Positions 8,483 through 17,689 of a DNA stretch of 64,000 bases are shown here, piece after piece. The position numbers were made by a program, and so were the translations under genes. Position 1 is the first letter of the stretch, and every line of letters starts with the position of its first letter. The stretch comes from an uncultured Lachnospiraceae bacterium (GTDB lineage Bacteria > Bacillota > Clostridia > Lachnospirales > Lachnospiraceae). The notes beneath the pieces were generated by a model. It ran no database searches, was not told the DNA's origin, and saw only the letters and a list, made by a program, of their open reading frames with translations. The stretch is taken from assembly GCA_959022495.1 (NCBI GenBank), contig CAUEYX010000005.1, positions 124,001 through 188,000 on the forward strand. The letters are read 5' to 3'.

Positions 8483-11400
8483 ATGATGTATATAGCGGAT
8501 CTGCATATCCATTCCCGGTATTCCAGAGCGACCAGCAGGGACCTGACTCCGGAGCACCTGGATCTCTGGGCGAGAAAGAAAGGCATCCATATCGTGGGGA
8601 CGGGGGACTTTACCCACCCGGCGTGGCGGGAAGAGCTCTCGGAGAAGCTGATGCCGGCGGAGGAAGGGATGTATGTGCTGAAGGAGGAATACAGGATCAA
8701 GGATGAAAGCGCGCGGGGAGGGATGATTCCCCGTTTTGTCATAACCGGGGAGATCAGTTCCATTTATAAGAAGAATGGGAAAGTGCGCAAAGTCCACAGT
8801 GTGATCATTCTTCCCGGACTTAAGGAGGCGGAGCGGATCTCGAACAAACTGGAACAGATCGGGAATATCCACTCTGACGGAAGACCCATCCTGGGGCTGG
8901 ACTGCCATGATCTTCTGGAGATTACGCTGGAGCTCTGCCCGTCGGCAGTGTATGTGCCGGCGCATATCTGGACGCCCCATTTCTCCATGTTCGGTGCCTT
9001 CTCCGGCTTTGATACGGTGGAGGAATGTTATGAGGACCTGGCTCCGTACATCCATGCCGTGGAGACCGGACTGTCCTCTGACCCGCCCATGAACTGGCGT
9101 GTGTCCGCGCTGGACCGTTTTCAGCTGATCTCCAATTCGGACGCCCATTCCCCGGCGAAGCTGGGGCGGGAGGCCAATCTGCTGGATATTCCGCTTTCCT
9201 ATGAAGGGCTTTCCCGGGCCATACAGACAGGCAGAGGGCTTTACGGGACCATCGAGTTCTTCCCGGAAGAAGGGAAGTACCACATGGACGGGCACAGGAA
9301 ATGCAATCTCTGCCTGACGCCTTCTGACACCATGAAATACAATGGCGTATGCCCGGTGTGCGGGCGCAAAATTACCATCGGCGTTTCCCACCGGGTGGAG
9401 GAGCTTGCGGACCGGCCGGAGGGATTTGTAAGAGAAGGAGCCAAAGCATTTGAAAGCCTTGTCCCCCTGCCGGAAGTGATTGCCGCTTCCATGGGATGCT
9501 CCGCCGCCAGCAAAAAGGCAGGCAGGGAGTATCAGCGCATGCTCGGGGAACTGGGCGCGGAGTTTGAGATTCTGCGGACCATTCCGGCTGAGGATATCCG
9601 CAGGACTGCGGGAACGCGGATCGCGGAGGGAATTAAGAGGCTGCGGGAGGGCAGGGTGGAGCGCGTCCCCGGATTTGACGGGGAGTACGGCGTGATCCGT
9701 CTGTTCAGCAGTGAAGAGCTGGAAAATACAGAAGGACAGATGAGCTTCTTTGACATGATCGGCGTGTCCCAGGACTGTGTGGAACGGGAGGGATCTGACA
9801 GAAGCGGGAATGGAAGTTCAGATGAGAGCGCGGATAAAAGGACTGAGCAAAGGATAGGACAGAGTACAGACCGGGACGGGGCAGATGAGACTCCCGGGGA
9901 GATTCCGGGAGAAGCCATGCCGGGAGGGGAGAAAAGCGGCGCCCTGGCGGCGCTCAATCCCGAACAGCGGCAGGCGGTTACGTCGGGGGCTGCCTGTGTG
10001 GCGGTCAAAGCGGGACCGGGCACCGGCAAGACAAAGACGCTGGTGTCACGGCTGACCTATCTTCTTGAGAACCGCCGGGTAAAGCCTTCTGAGATTACGG
10101 CGGTCACATTCACCAATCAGGCGGCGGCTGAGATGCGAGAGAGGATATCCAGGGAAACCGGGAAAAAGTCTGCGGGAAGGCGGATGACCATCGGCACGTT
10201 CCACGCGGTCTGCCTGGACTTCTTAAAGAGCCAGGGACAGAACTTCCTTCTGGCAGGGGAAGCCGAACTGGGAGAACTGGCAGAACAGGCCCTGGAAGCG
10301 TGCGGGATACCTATGCGGGGAAAGGAGTTCCTGGAACAGGTTTCCCGGCTCAAATCAGGGATGTCAGACGGAAAGGCCGGCGGGGAGAAAGCGCCCGTAT
10401 GGTTTCAGGCCTATGAGCGGTACGAAGAGCTGAAAGCAGAGAAGAATCTGTATGATTTCGACGATCTGCTGCTGCGCGCGGCGGAACTGATCGAGGAAGG
10501 CGGCGTCCAGCCCGGATGGGAGAAGCGGTTCCGCTATCTTCTGGTGGATGAATTCCAGGATATCAACCCGGCTCAGTACCGGCTGATCCGGCTGTGGCAC
10601 GCCGCGGGGCAGGAACTCTTTGTCATCGGAGACCCGGATCAGTCCATTTACGGGTTCCGCGGCGCGGACCCGCGGTGTTTTGACAAGCTGGGTGAAGCTT
10701 ATCCCGATCTGGAAGTCATTGAACTGAAGGAGAACTACCGCTCGTCGCCGCAGATCCTCTCTGCCGCTCAGAACATGCTGGGAAGAGGCGCTCTCCACGC
10801 GTGCTGCCCGGACAACGTGCCGGTGCGGGTTGTGGAGGCCGGAAGCCCTCTGAGTGAAGGGATCTTTATCGCCAAAGAGATTGGGCGCATGGCAGGCGGA
10901 GTGGGCATGCTGGAAGCCCACAGGGAAGCGTGGGAGAACGGAGAGCGTAAGATCCGTGGGTTCGGGGATATCGCGGTCCTGTACCGGACCAACCACCAGG
11001 CGCATATATTGGAAACGTGCCTGAAAAAAGAGGGGATTCCCTATATTGTGGCAGGAAGGGAAGATTTTCTCAAGGCGGACACCGTGCAGGGAAGCATCTG
11101 TTTCTTCCGGTATCTGAGGGAGAAAGAGAATCTGCCGGCAGCCCAGGAGAGCGCGAAGCGGATCTGGAACCTGCCGTGGAATGAAGTGACAGAGGAAGTG
11201 TTAAGGAACACGGCGGAAAAATTGAGGGCGGATTACCAGAAGAAAAAGCCCCAGAAATTCTTGGAAGAGTGGATGGAGGAGATGAATCTGGCAGAAGATC
11301 AGGCGATGCAGAATCTGGCGCGGATGACCGTCTTCTACAAGAGCATGGATGCATTTTTGAGTGCCCTGGAGCTGGGCGTGGAGAGCGACCTGAAGCGCTG

Positions 11401-11761
11401 CGGGAATAAGAAATATTTGTCCGAAGCAGTCACGCTGATGACACTCCACGGCTCCAAAGGACTGGAATTCCCCGCGGTCTTTATCTGCGGGGCGCAGAAA
11501 GGCATGATCCCTCTGGAGAGCGGGCGGCATCCCACGGATAAAGAAGAGGAACGCCGGTTATTCTATGTGGGGATGACCCGGGCAAAAGAGGAATTGGTGA
11601 TGACAGGGACAGGAGAGATCTCCGAATTTCTGAGGGCGGATGAATGGAATGGAATGCCGGGGGAAGCCGGCGCGAAAAAGGAGCCGTACATGACCTGGGA
11701 AAGGGCATCGGAGAAGAAGAAGGAAGATTCCTTCCACCAGATGAGCCTCTTTGAACGATAA
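8483..11761 (+). CDS. EndoQ-like PHP nuclease fused to UvrD/Rep-type helicase
   Basis: A 1092-residue two-part protein. Residues 1 to ~410 resemble endonuclease Q: a PHP domain starting YIADLHIHSRYSRATS, metal-binding HDLLE, PAHIWTPHFS and SNSDAHSP segments, then a four-Cys zinc knot (CNLC...CPVCG, about 275-295) and a helix-hairpin end. EndoQ cleaves DNA 5' to deaminated bases. A charged linker (~430-490) joins a superfamily 1A helicase: Q-motif LNPEQRQAV, Walker A AGPGTGKTKT, DEFQDINPAQ, GDPDQSIYGFRG, TLHGSKGLEFPAVF and YVGMTRAKEEL. The arrangement implies incision at uracil/hypoxanthine followed by unwinding. The frame is unbroken, so this is a real fusion. ATG 8483/8486 follows AAAGGAGAGAAGG. 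It ends with an SF1 tail (QMSLFER). Confidence 0.9.
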   Translation: MMYIADLHIHSRYSRATSRDLTPEHLDLWARKKGIHIVGTGDFTHPAWREELSEKLMPAEEGMYVLKEEYRIKDESARGGMIPRFVITGEISSIYKKNGKVRKVHSVIILPGLKEAERISNKLEQIGNIHSDGRPILGLDCHDLLEITLELCPSAVYVPAHIWTPHFSMFGAFSGFDTVEECYEDLAPYIHAVETGLSSDPPMNWRVSALDRFQLISNSDAHSPAKLGREANLLDIPLSYEGLSRAIQTGRGLYGTIEFFPEEGKYHMDGHRKCNLCLTPSDTMKYNGVCPVCGRKITIGVSHRVEELADRPEGFVREGAKAFESLVPLPEVIAASMGCSAASKKAGREYQRMLGELGAEFEILRTIPAEDIRRTAGTRIAEGIKRLREGRVERVPGFDGEYGVIRLFSSEELENTEGQMSFFDMIGVSQDCVEREGSDRSGNGSSDESADKRTEQRIGQSTDRDGADETPGEIPGEAMPGGEKSGALAALNPEQRQAVTSGAACVAVKAGPGTGKTKTLVSRLTYLLENRRVKPSEITAVTFTNQAAAEMRERISRETGKKSAGRRMTIGTFHAVCLDFLKSQGQNFLLAGEAELGELAEQALEACGIPMRGKEFLEQVSRLKSGMSDGKAGGEKAPVWFQAYERYEELKAEKNLYDFDDLLLRAAELIEEGGVQPGWEKRFRYLLVDEFQDINPAQYRLIRLWHAAGQELFVIGDPDQSIYGFRGADPRCFDKLGEAYPDLEVIELKENYRSSPQILSAAQNMLGRGALHACCPDNVPVRVVEAGSPLSEGIFIAKEIGRMAGGVGMLEAHREAWENGERKIRGFGDIAVLYRTNHQAHILETCLKKEGIPYIVAGREDFLKADTVQGSICFFRYLREKENLPAAQESAKRIWNLPWNEVTEEVLRNTAEKLRADYQKKKPQKFLEEWMEEMNLAEDQAMQNLARMTVFYKSMDAFLSALELGVESDLKRCGNKKYLSEAVTLMTLHGSKGLEFPAVFICGAQKGMIPLESGRHPTDKEEERRLFYVGMTRAKEELVMTGTGEISEFLRADEWNGMPGEAGAKKEPYMTWERASEKKKEDSFHQMSLFER

Positions 11762-11836
11762 CATTGACAATCTGCCCGCGATACTTTAGATTAGAGTGAG
11801 ACGTCAGATGATGGTACAACGAGACAGGAGATGGAT

Positions 11837-12667
11837 ATGAGATTAGGAGAAAAGCAGGTGCTGACCGTGGTCAAGATCGTGGACTTCGGCGTATACCTTG
11901 GAAACGATGAGGAGCGGGTGCTGCTTCCGAAAAAGCAGGTGCCGGAGGGGATCGAAGCGGGAGACCCGGTGGAAGTGTTTCTTTACAAAGACTCTTCCGA
12001 CCGCATGATCGCCACGACGAAAGAACCCAAGATCACGATCGGGCAACTGGCGGTGCTTGAAGTGGCGGATGTGGGACGTGTGGGGGCCTTTCTGGACTGG
12101 GGGCTGGAGAAGGATCTTCTGCTTCCATTTAAAGAGCAGACCGTGAAAGTGGAAAAGGGGGACCGCTGTCTTGTGAGCCTGTATGTGGACAAAAGCGGGC
12201 GCCTGTGCGCCACAATGAAAGTGCATCAGCTGTTGCGCGCGGACTCCCCTTATAAAAAGGATGACATGGTCAGCGGGACGGTCTATGGAATCAGCAGGGA
12301 GTTCGGCGTGTTTGTGGCAGTGGATAATCAGTACAGCGCGCTGATTCCCCGCAGGGAAGTCTATGGCAGGATGGATATGGGGCAGCAGATCGAGGCACGC
12401 GTTGCGGACGTGAAGCCGGACGGCAAGCTGGATTTAAGCGTCAGGGGCAGGATTCCGGAGCAGATGGGCGCGGACGCACAGCGGATTATGGAGCGGATCG
12501 AGGAGAACGGCGGATGCCTTCCGTTTACGGATAAGGCGGACCCAGAGCGTATCCGGGCAGAGTTCGATATGAGTAAGGCGGCGTTCAAACGCGCGGTGGG
12601 AAGACTGTTAAAACAGGGCAGGATTATGATTGATGAAAATCAGGGAAAAATCTTGCAATCCCGTTGA
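11837..12667 (+). CDS. cvfB: CvfB-like S1-domain RNA-binding protein
   Basis: A 276-residue protein of the CvfB/YitL family. It has three consecutive S1-type OB segments (VLTVVKIVDFGVYLG..., ...LEVADVGRVGAFLDWGLEKDLLLPFKEQ, ...GTVYGISREFGVFVAVDNQYSALIPR) and a C-terminal winged helix (FDMSKAAFKRAVGRLLKQGRI) typical of this family. CvfB proteins bind RNA; their role in other Firmicutes is linked to virulence gene expression. I choose ATG 11837 rather than ATG 11831 because AGGAG (11826-11830) abuts the first ATG but sits six bases from the second. It starts about 75 bp after the helicase gene. Confidence 0.88.
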   Translation: MRLGEKQVLTVVKIVDFGVYLGNDEERVLLPKKQVPEGIEAGDPVEVFLYKDSSDRMIATTKEPKITIGQLAVLEVADVGRVGAFLDWGLEKDLLLPFKEQTVKVEKGDRCLVSLYVDKSGRLCATMKVHQLLRADSPYKKDDMVSGTVYGISREFGVFVAVDNQYSALIPRREVYGRMDMGQQIEARVADVKPDGKLDLSVRGRIPEQMGADAQRIMERIEENGGCLPFTDKADPERIRAEFDMSKAAFKRAVGRLLKQGRIMIDENQGKILQSR

Positions 12668-12680
12668 AAATGGTTATAAT
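12653..12680 (+). promoter_or_regulatory. Probable sigma-A promoter for the HPr-like gene and dnaE
   Basis: TTGCAA (12653-12658), 16-bp spacer, TATAAT (12675-12680). It overlaps the last codons of cvfB and lies about 90 bp before the HPr-like start codon. Confidence 0.6.
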
Positions 12681-12767
12681 AGGCAGTAGGAGCGCGCAGG
12701 GAAAACGCCGGCGCCCCGATGAAACTTAACGTGAAGCAGACGGAGAGTATGGAAAGGAGAACATACA

Positions 12768-13007
12768 ATGAAAGTTCAGAATATCACCAATATAGAAGGC
12801 TTTTTTAAAGTGATTGATTCTTGTGAAGGCAAGGTGGAACTGGTGACAGGCGAAGGAGACAGGCTGAACTTAAAGTCAAAGCTGTCCCAGTATGTTTCCA
12901 TGGCAAATATCTTCTCCAACGGGGAGATCCCGGAGCTGGAGATCATTGCATATGAGAAGGAAGACACAGACAAACTGATCCAGTTTATGATGGAAGGCAC
13001 GGAGTAA
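12768..13007 (+). CDS. HPr/Crh-like small protein lacking the active-site histidine
   Basis: A 79-residue protein (ATG 12768, AAAGGAG upstream). Its length and pattern resemble the HPr fold: the strand VELVTGEGD, then LNLKSKLSQYVSMANIF, aligning with the NLKSIMGVMSLG region of HPr around regulatory Ser46, and a final helix (DTDKLIQFMMEG). The His15 phospho-acceptor motif (GIHARPA) is absent; ITNIEGFF stands in that place. This would make it Crh-like: phosphorylatable on Ser but unable to carry phosphate for the PTS. The assignment rests on pattern matching by eye. It sits directly upstream of dnaE and then pfkA, so a link to carbon control is attractive but unproven. Confidence 0.55.
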   Translation: MKVQNITNIEGFFKVIDSCEGKVELVTGEGDRLNLKSKLSQYVSMANIFSNGEIPELEIIAYEKEDTDKLIQFMMEGTE

Positions 13008-13089
13008 GATCCTGCCGGCAGAACAGGACAGAATAACAAGGGCAGTTTCCGAAATGGGAGCGGCCCTTTTCCTTTCGTTGAGGTGAGAG

Positions 13090-16000
13090 ATGAGTTTTGC
13101 ACATTTGCACGTCCACACAGAATACAGTCTGCTGGACGGGTCAAACAAGATAAAAGAATATGTTTCCAGAGTAAAAGAGCTGGGCATGGACAGCGCGGCG
13201 ATCACGGACCACGGTGTGATGTACGGCGTGATCGATTTCTACCGGGAAGCGCGGCGCCAGGGGATTAACCCGATCCTGGGCTGTGAGGTCTATGTGGCGC
13301 CCAACTCCCGTTTCGACCGTGAAGTCACGGGCGGGGATGACAGGTATTATCACCTCGTGCTGCTTGCGGAAAACAACGAAGGCTACGCGAATCTTATGAA
13401 GATCGTATCAAAAGGCTTTGTGGAGGGATACTATTATAAGCCCCGTGTGGACAAGGCGCTTCTGAGAGAGTACCACGGAGGCATCATCGCGCTGAGCGCC
13501 TGCCTCGCGGGAGAAGTCCAGCGCTATCTCGTGAAGGGGCTTTATGACGAGGCCAAAAAAACCGCTCTCGAGTATCGGGAGATTTTCGGGGAAGGGAACT
13601 ATTTCCTGGAGCTTCAGGATCACGGCATCCCGGATCAGGCGCTTGTAAACCAGCAGCTGCTTAAGATGTCGCAGGAGACCGGCATAGAGCTGGCAGCCAC
13701 CAACGACGTCCACTACACATACGCGCAGGACGCCAAGCCCCATGATATCCTGCTGTGCATCCAGACCGGAAAGAAGCTTTCCGATGAGAACCGCATGCGC
13801 TACGAGGGCGGGCAGTATTATGTAAAATCGCCGGAGGAGATGGAGCGGTTATTCCCATATGCCCTCCAGGCGCTGGATAATACACAGCGGATCGCGGACC
13901 GGTGCCATGTGGAGATCGAATTTGGTGTTACCAAGCTGCCAAAGTATGACGTTCCGGGCGGCCTGACATCCTGGGAATATCTTCAGAAGCTCTGCTATGA
14001 AGGACTGGAAGAACGGTACGCAGCTCCCGGCCGGGAACTGAAAGAACGGCTGGCATACGAGCTGGACACCATCAAAAATATGGGGTATGTGGATTATTTC
14101 CTGATTGTGTGGGATTTTATAAAATACGCGAAGGATCACGGCATCTCGGTGGGTCCGGGGCGTGGGTCCGCCGCGGGGAGCATTGTCTCCTACTGCCTTG
14201 GCATTACCACCATTGATCCGATCCGCTATCAGCTTCTCTTTGAGCGGTTCCTGAATCCGGAGCGCGTGTCCATGCCGGATATTGACGTGGATTTCTGTTT
14301 TGAGCGCCGTCAGGAAGTGATTGACTACGTTGTGCGCAAGTACGGAAAGGACCGGGTGGTTCAGATCGTTACCTTCGGTACGCTGGCAGCCCGTGGTGTG
14401 ATCCGGGATGTGGGACGGGTGATGGATCTCCCTTATGCTTTTGTTGATTCTATCGCGAAGATGATCCCCCAGGAACTGAATATTACCATTGACCGGGCGC
14501 TGAAAGAGAACCCGGAGCTGAAGCAGACATACGAGCATGACGAGCAGGTGAAGACCCTTATTGATATGGCCAAGCGTCTCGAAGGACTGCCAAGACACAG
14601 TTCCATGCATGCGGCCGGCGTGGTGATCAGCCAGAAATCCGTGGACGAATACGTTCCGCTCTCCCGGGCGGCGGACGGATCGATCACCACTCAGTTCACC
14701 ATGACTACGCTGGAGGAGCTGGGGCTGCTGAAGATGGACTTCTTAGGCTTAAGGACACTGACCGTGATCCAGAACGCAGTGCTCATGGCCCGGAAAAAAG
14801 ATGCTTCCATCGATATGGAAAAGATTGACTATAATGACCCGAAAGTCCTGGACTACATCGGGACGGGAAAGACGGACGGGATTTTCCAGCTTGAGAGCGC
14901 GGGGATGAAAAGCTTCATGAAGGAGCTCAAGCCCCACAGCCTGGAAGATATCATCGCCGGTATTTCCCTGTACCGTCCGGGGCCCATGGACTTTATTCCG
15001 CAGTACATCAAAGGGAAAAATGACGCTTCCTCTATCACTTATGACTGCCCGCAGCTGAAACCCATCCTTGAGCCCACTTACGGGTGTATCGTGTACCAGG
15101 AGCAGGTGATGCAGATCGTGCGGGACCTGGCGGGGTATACGCTGGGCAGAAGCGATCTTCTGCGCCGTGCCATGTCAAAGAAAAAGGGCGACGTCATGCA
15201 GAAGGAACGCCAGATTTTTGTCTATGGAGACGCGGAAACGAATGTACCGGGCTGTGTGAAAAACGGCATTGATGAGAAGACCGCGAATAAGATCTATGAT
15301 GAGATGATTGATTTCGCGAAATACGCGTTTAACAAATCCCACGCCGCGGCATACGCGGTCGTCGCGTATCAGACCGCGTGGCTGAAATATTACTATCCCG
15401 TGGAATTTATGGCGGCGCTTATGACCTCGGTCATTGACAATCCCTCGAAGGTGGCGGAGTACATCTATTCCTGCCGGCAGATGAACATCCGGATTCTGCC
15501 CCCGGATATCAATAAGGGGGAGGCAGATTTCTCGGTTGACGGCGGAAATATCCGTTACGGGCTGGCCGCCATCAAAAGCATCGGGCGTCCGGTGGTGCAG
15601 GCAGTGCTCGAGGAGCGTCATGCGTTCGGACCCTTTCAGAACCTGGAGGATTTTATCACCCGCATGTCAACGAGAGAGGTCCTTAATAAAAGGGCGATTG
15701 AGAACTTTATCAAAGCCGGGGCGCTGGACGCGCTGGGAGGCACAAGGAAGCAGTTCATGAGTATCTATGTCCAGATCGTGGACCATGTGAACCAGGAGAA
15801 GAAATACTCCATGTCAGGGCAGATGACGCTGTTTGACCTTGTGGGCGAGGAGGAGAAAGCAGATTTCCAGATCCGCCTGCCGGATGTGGGGGAGTACTCC
15901 AAAGGCAGCCTGCTGGCATTTGAAAAGGAAGTGCTGGGGGTCTACATCAGCGGGCATCCACTGGAAGAGTATGAGGATAAGTGGAGAAAAATGATTTCTG

Positions 16001-16563
16001 CCACCACCCTTGATTTCCAGCCCGACGAGGAGACCGGGCGGACGAAGGTACGCGACGGCGCAAAGGAGATCATTGGAGGGATGATCACGGATAAGACAGT
16101 GAAGCATACCCGGACGAACCAGATGATGGCGTTTGTCACTGTGGAGGACCTTCTGGGGACGGTGGAGGTCGTTGTGTTCCCGCGGGACTATGAGAGCAGC
16201 AGGGAGTACCTGGAGACAGACAGCAGAGTATTCATCCGCGGGCGGGTATCCGAGGAGGATGAGAAGGCCAGCAAGCTGATCTGTGAGAAGGTGATCCCAT
16301 TTGAGCGCACCAAGCGGGAGCTGTGGATTCAGTTCCCGGACAAGGCGGCGTTTCTCGACGAGGAGCAGATTGTGTACGGGTATCTGGCGGACTCAGAGGG
16401 AGACGATGAAGTCGTGATATACTGCGCGAAAGAGCGGGCGGTGAAGCGCCTTCCGAGAAACCGGAATATCCAGATCAATCCCCAGGTTTTGAGCAGGCTG
16501 ATGAATCATTTTGGCGAGAGCCGGGTAAAAGTGGTTGAAAAAGCTATTGAAAACCACTTCTAA
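13090..16563 (+). CDS. dnaE: DNA polymerase III alpha subunit, DnaE type
   Basis: Replicative or lesion-tolerant C-family polymerase of 1157 residues. Order: N-terminal PHP domain (FAHLHVHTEYSLLDGSNKI, ITDHGVMYG), palm with PDIDVDFCFE near residues 395-402 (catalytic aspartates), the GPGRGSAAGSIVSYCLGIT loop, FQLESAGMKSFMKEL, the fingers with YQEQVMQI, the helix-hairpin-helix region (IRYGLAAIKSIG), the beta-clamp-binding type segment GQMTLFDL near residue 910 and an OB domain (TVEDLLGTVEVVVFPRDYE). The ATG at 13090 follows GAGGTGAGAG. The preceding gap contains a short inverted repeat (AAGGGC with GGCCCTTTT, 13038-13070) that may attenuate read-through from the HPr-like gene. Confidence 0.97.
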   Translation: MSFAHLHVHTEYSLLDGSNKIKEYVSRVKELGMDSAAITDHGVMYGVIDFYREARRQGINPILGCEVYVAPNSRFDREVTGGDDRYYHLVLLAENNEGYANLMKIVSKGFVEGYYYKPRVDKALLREYHGGIIALSACLAGEVQRYLVKGLYDEAKKTALEYREIFGEGNYFLELQDHGIPDQALVNQQLLKMSQETGIELAATNDVHYTYAQDAKPHDILLCIQTGKKLSDENRMRYEGGQYYVKSPEEMERLFPYALQALDNTQRIADRCHVEIEFGVTKLPKYDVPGGLTSWEYLQKLCYEGLEERYAAPGRELKERLAYELDTIKNMGYVDYFLIVWDFIKYAKDHGISVGPGRGSAAGSIVSYCLGITTIDPIRYQLLFERFLNPERVSMPDIDVDFCFERRQEVIDYVVRKYGKDRVVQIVTFGTLAARGVIRDVGRVMDLPYAFVDSIAKMIPQELNITIDRALKENPELKQTYEHDEQVKTLIDMAKRLEGLPRHSSMHAAGVVISQKSVDEYVPLSRAADGSITTQFTMTTLEELGLLKMDFLGLRTLTVIQNAVLMARKKDASIDMEKIDYNDPKVLDYIGTGKTDGIFQLESAGMKSFMKELKPHSLEDIIAGISLYRPGPMDFIPQYIKGKNDASSITYDCPQLKPILEPTYGCIVYQEQVMQIVRDLAGYTLGRSDLLRRAMSKKKGDVMQKERQIFVYGDAETNVPGCVKNGIDEKTANKIYDEMIDFAKYAFNKSHAAAYAVVAYQTAWLKYYYPVEFMAALMTSVIDNPSKVAEYIYSCRQMNIRILPPDINKGEADFSVDGGNIRYGLAAIKSIGRPVVQAVLEERHAFGPFQNLEDFITRMSTREVLNKRAIENFIKAGALDALGGTRKQFMSIYVQIVDHVNQEKKYSMSGQMTLFDLVGEEEKADFQIRLPDVGEYSKGSLLAFEKEVLGVYISGHPLEEYEDKWRKMISATTLDFQPDEETGRTKVRDGAKEIIGGMITDKTVKHTRTNQMMAFVTVEDLLGTVEVVVFPRDYESSREYLETDSRVFIRGRVSEEDEKASKLICEKVIPFERTKRELWIQFPDKAAFLDEEQIVYGYLADSEGDDEVVIYCAKERAVKRLPRNRNIQINPQVLSRLMNHFGESRVKVVEKAIENHF

Positions 16564-16575
16564 ATAGGGTAGAAT
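16547..16575 (+). promoter_or_regulatory. Probable sigma-A promoter of pfkA
   Basis: TTGAAA (16547-16552), 17-bp spacer, TAGAAT (16570-16575), overlapping the end of dnaE. A weak AT-only inverted repeat (AAATTGT/ACAATTT, 16583-16606) follows in the leader. Confidence 0.55.
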
Positions 16576-16659
16576 AATTTCGAAATTGTTAAAAAATTTA
16601 CAATTTTTGGGTTTGGCAGTTATCTGACTTTGACTTTTAAGGAAAGGTGGAAAAAATTC

Positions 16660-17679
16660 ATGGCAGAGAACAGTATGATGGACAAAGAAAAATATTTGGA
16701 TGAGATCGAAGACACGATCCGTACGATCGGCGTCCTGACCAGCGGCGGCGACGCTCCGGGCATGAACGCTGCGATCCGCGCTGTTGTGAGAAGAGCGCTT
16801 TCAAGGGGACTGAAAGTGCGCGGCATCCGCAGAGGATATCACGGACTGCTCAAGGAGGAGATTATCGATCTTTCTGCGCGTGACGTTTCCGATACGATCC
16901 AGCGCGGGGGAACGATTCTTCAGACTGCCCGCTGTAAATCCATGCGGACGGAAGAGGGACAGCAGAAGGCGGCGGCGATCTGTAAGAAATATGGCATAGA
17001 CGGACTTGTAGTGATCGGGGGAGACGGGTCATTCGCGGGCGCGCAGAAACTGGCCAATCTGGGAGTCAATACCATTGGGGTGCCGGGAACCATTGACCTG
17101 GACATTGCCTGTACAGATTATACCATCGGATTCGATACAGCGGTAAATACCGCGATGGAAGCCATTGACAAAGTGCGTGATACTTCCACATCCCATGAGA
17201 GATGCAGCATCATTGAGGTTATGGGGCGTGATGCCGGATACCTGGCGCTGTGGTGCGGGATCGCCAACGGAGCGGAGCGCATCCTGATGCCGGAGGAGCA
17301 CGATTTTGACGAGCAGGCGCTGATCGCGGACATTATGGCGAATAAGAAACGCGGCAAGAAGAACTATATTATCATCAACGCGGAAGGCATCGGAGATTCC
17401 ATTAACATGGCGAAGAGAATCGAGGAGGCGACAGGCATTGAGACAAGAGCCACCATCCTGGGACACATGCAGCGCGGCGGAAGCCCCACATGCAAGGACA
17501 GGGTGTACGCGTCTATTATGGGAGCCATGGCGGTTGACCTTCTCTGCCAGGGTAAGACAAACCGTGTCGTGGGATACAAGAACGGCGAGTATGTGGACTA
17601 TGATATCGAGGAAGCACTCGCAATGAAGAAATCGATCTCCGATTATCAGTATAATATCGCGAAATCACTTGCGATCTAA
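16660..17679 (+). CDS. pfkA: ATP-dependent 6-phosphofructokinase
   Basis: Glycolytic enzyme phosphorylating fructose 6-phosphate, 339 residues. ATG 16660 has GGAAAGGTGG upstream; it gives ~20 residues more than most PfkA proteins before the IRTIGVLTSGGDAPGMNAAIR opening, and ATGs at 16675/16678 are possible shorter starts. GGDGSFAGA keeps Gly at the position that is Asp in pyrophosphate-dependent enzymes, indicating ATP use. The catalytic loop reads PGTIDLDIACTDYTIGFDTA: the catalytic Asp (first D of DLD) is present, while the Asn of the usual TIDND is Leu. MGRDAGYLAL and GHMQRGGSPT complete the substrate site. murI follows at once, and its SD overlaps the pfkA stop. Confidence 0.96.
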   Translation: MAENSMMDKEKYLDEIEDTIRTIGVLTSGGDAPGMNAAIRAVVRRALSRGLKVRGIRRGYHGLLKEEIIDLSARDVSDTIQRGGTILQTARCKSMRTEEGQQKAAAICKKYGIDGLVVIGGDGSFAGAQKLANLGVNTIGVPGTIDLDIACTDYTIGFDTAVNTAMEAIDKVRDTSTSHERCSIIEVMGRDAGYLALWCGIANGAERILMPEEHDFDEQALIADIMANKKRGKKNYIIINAEGIGDSINMAKRIEEATGIETRATILGHMQRGGSPTCKDRVYASIMGAMAVDLLCQGKTNRVVGYKNGEYVDYDIEEALAMKKSISDYQYNIAKSLAI

Positions 17680-17689
17680 GGAGCAGGAC

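Noticed and set aside
8279..9391. Minus-strand open frame of 370 codons
   Set aside because: Antisense to the end of the MATE gene and the start of the EndoQ-helicase gene; no family features and no ribosome binding site.
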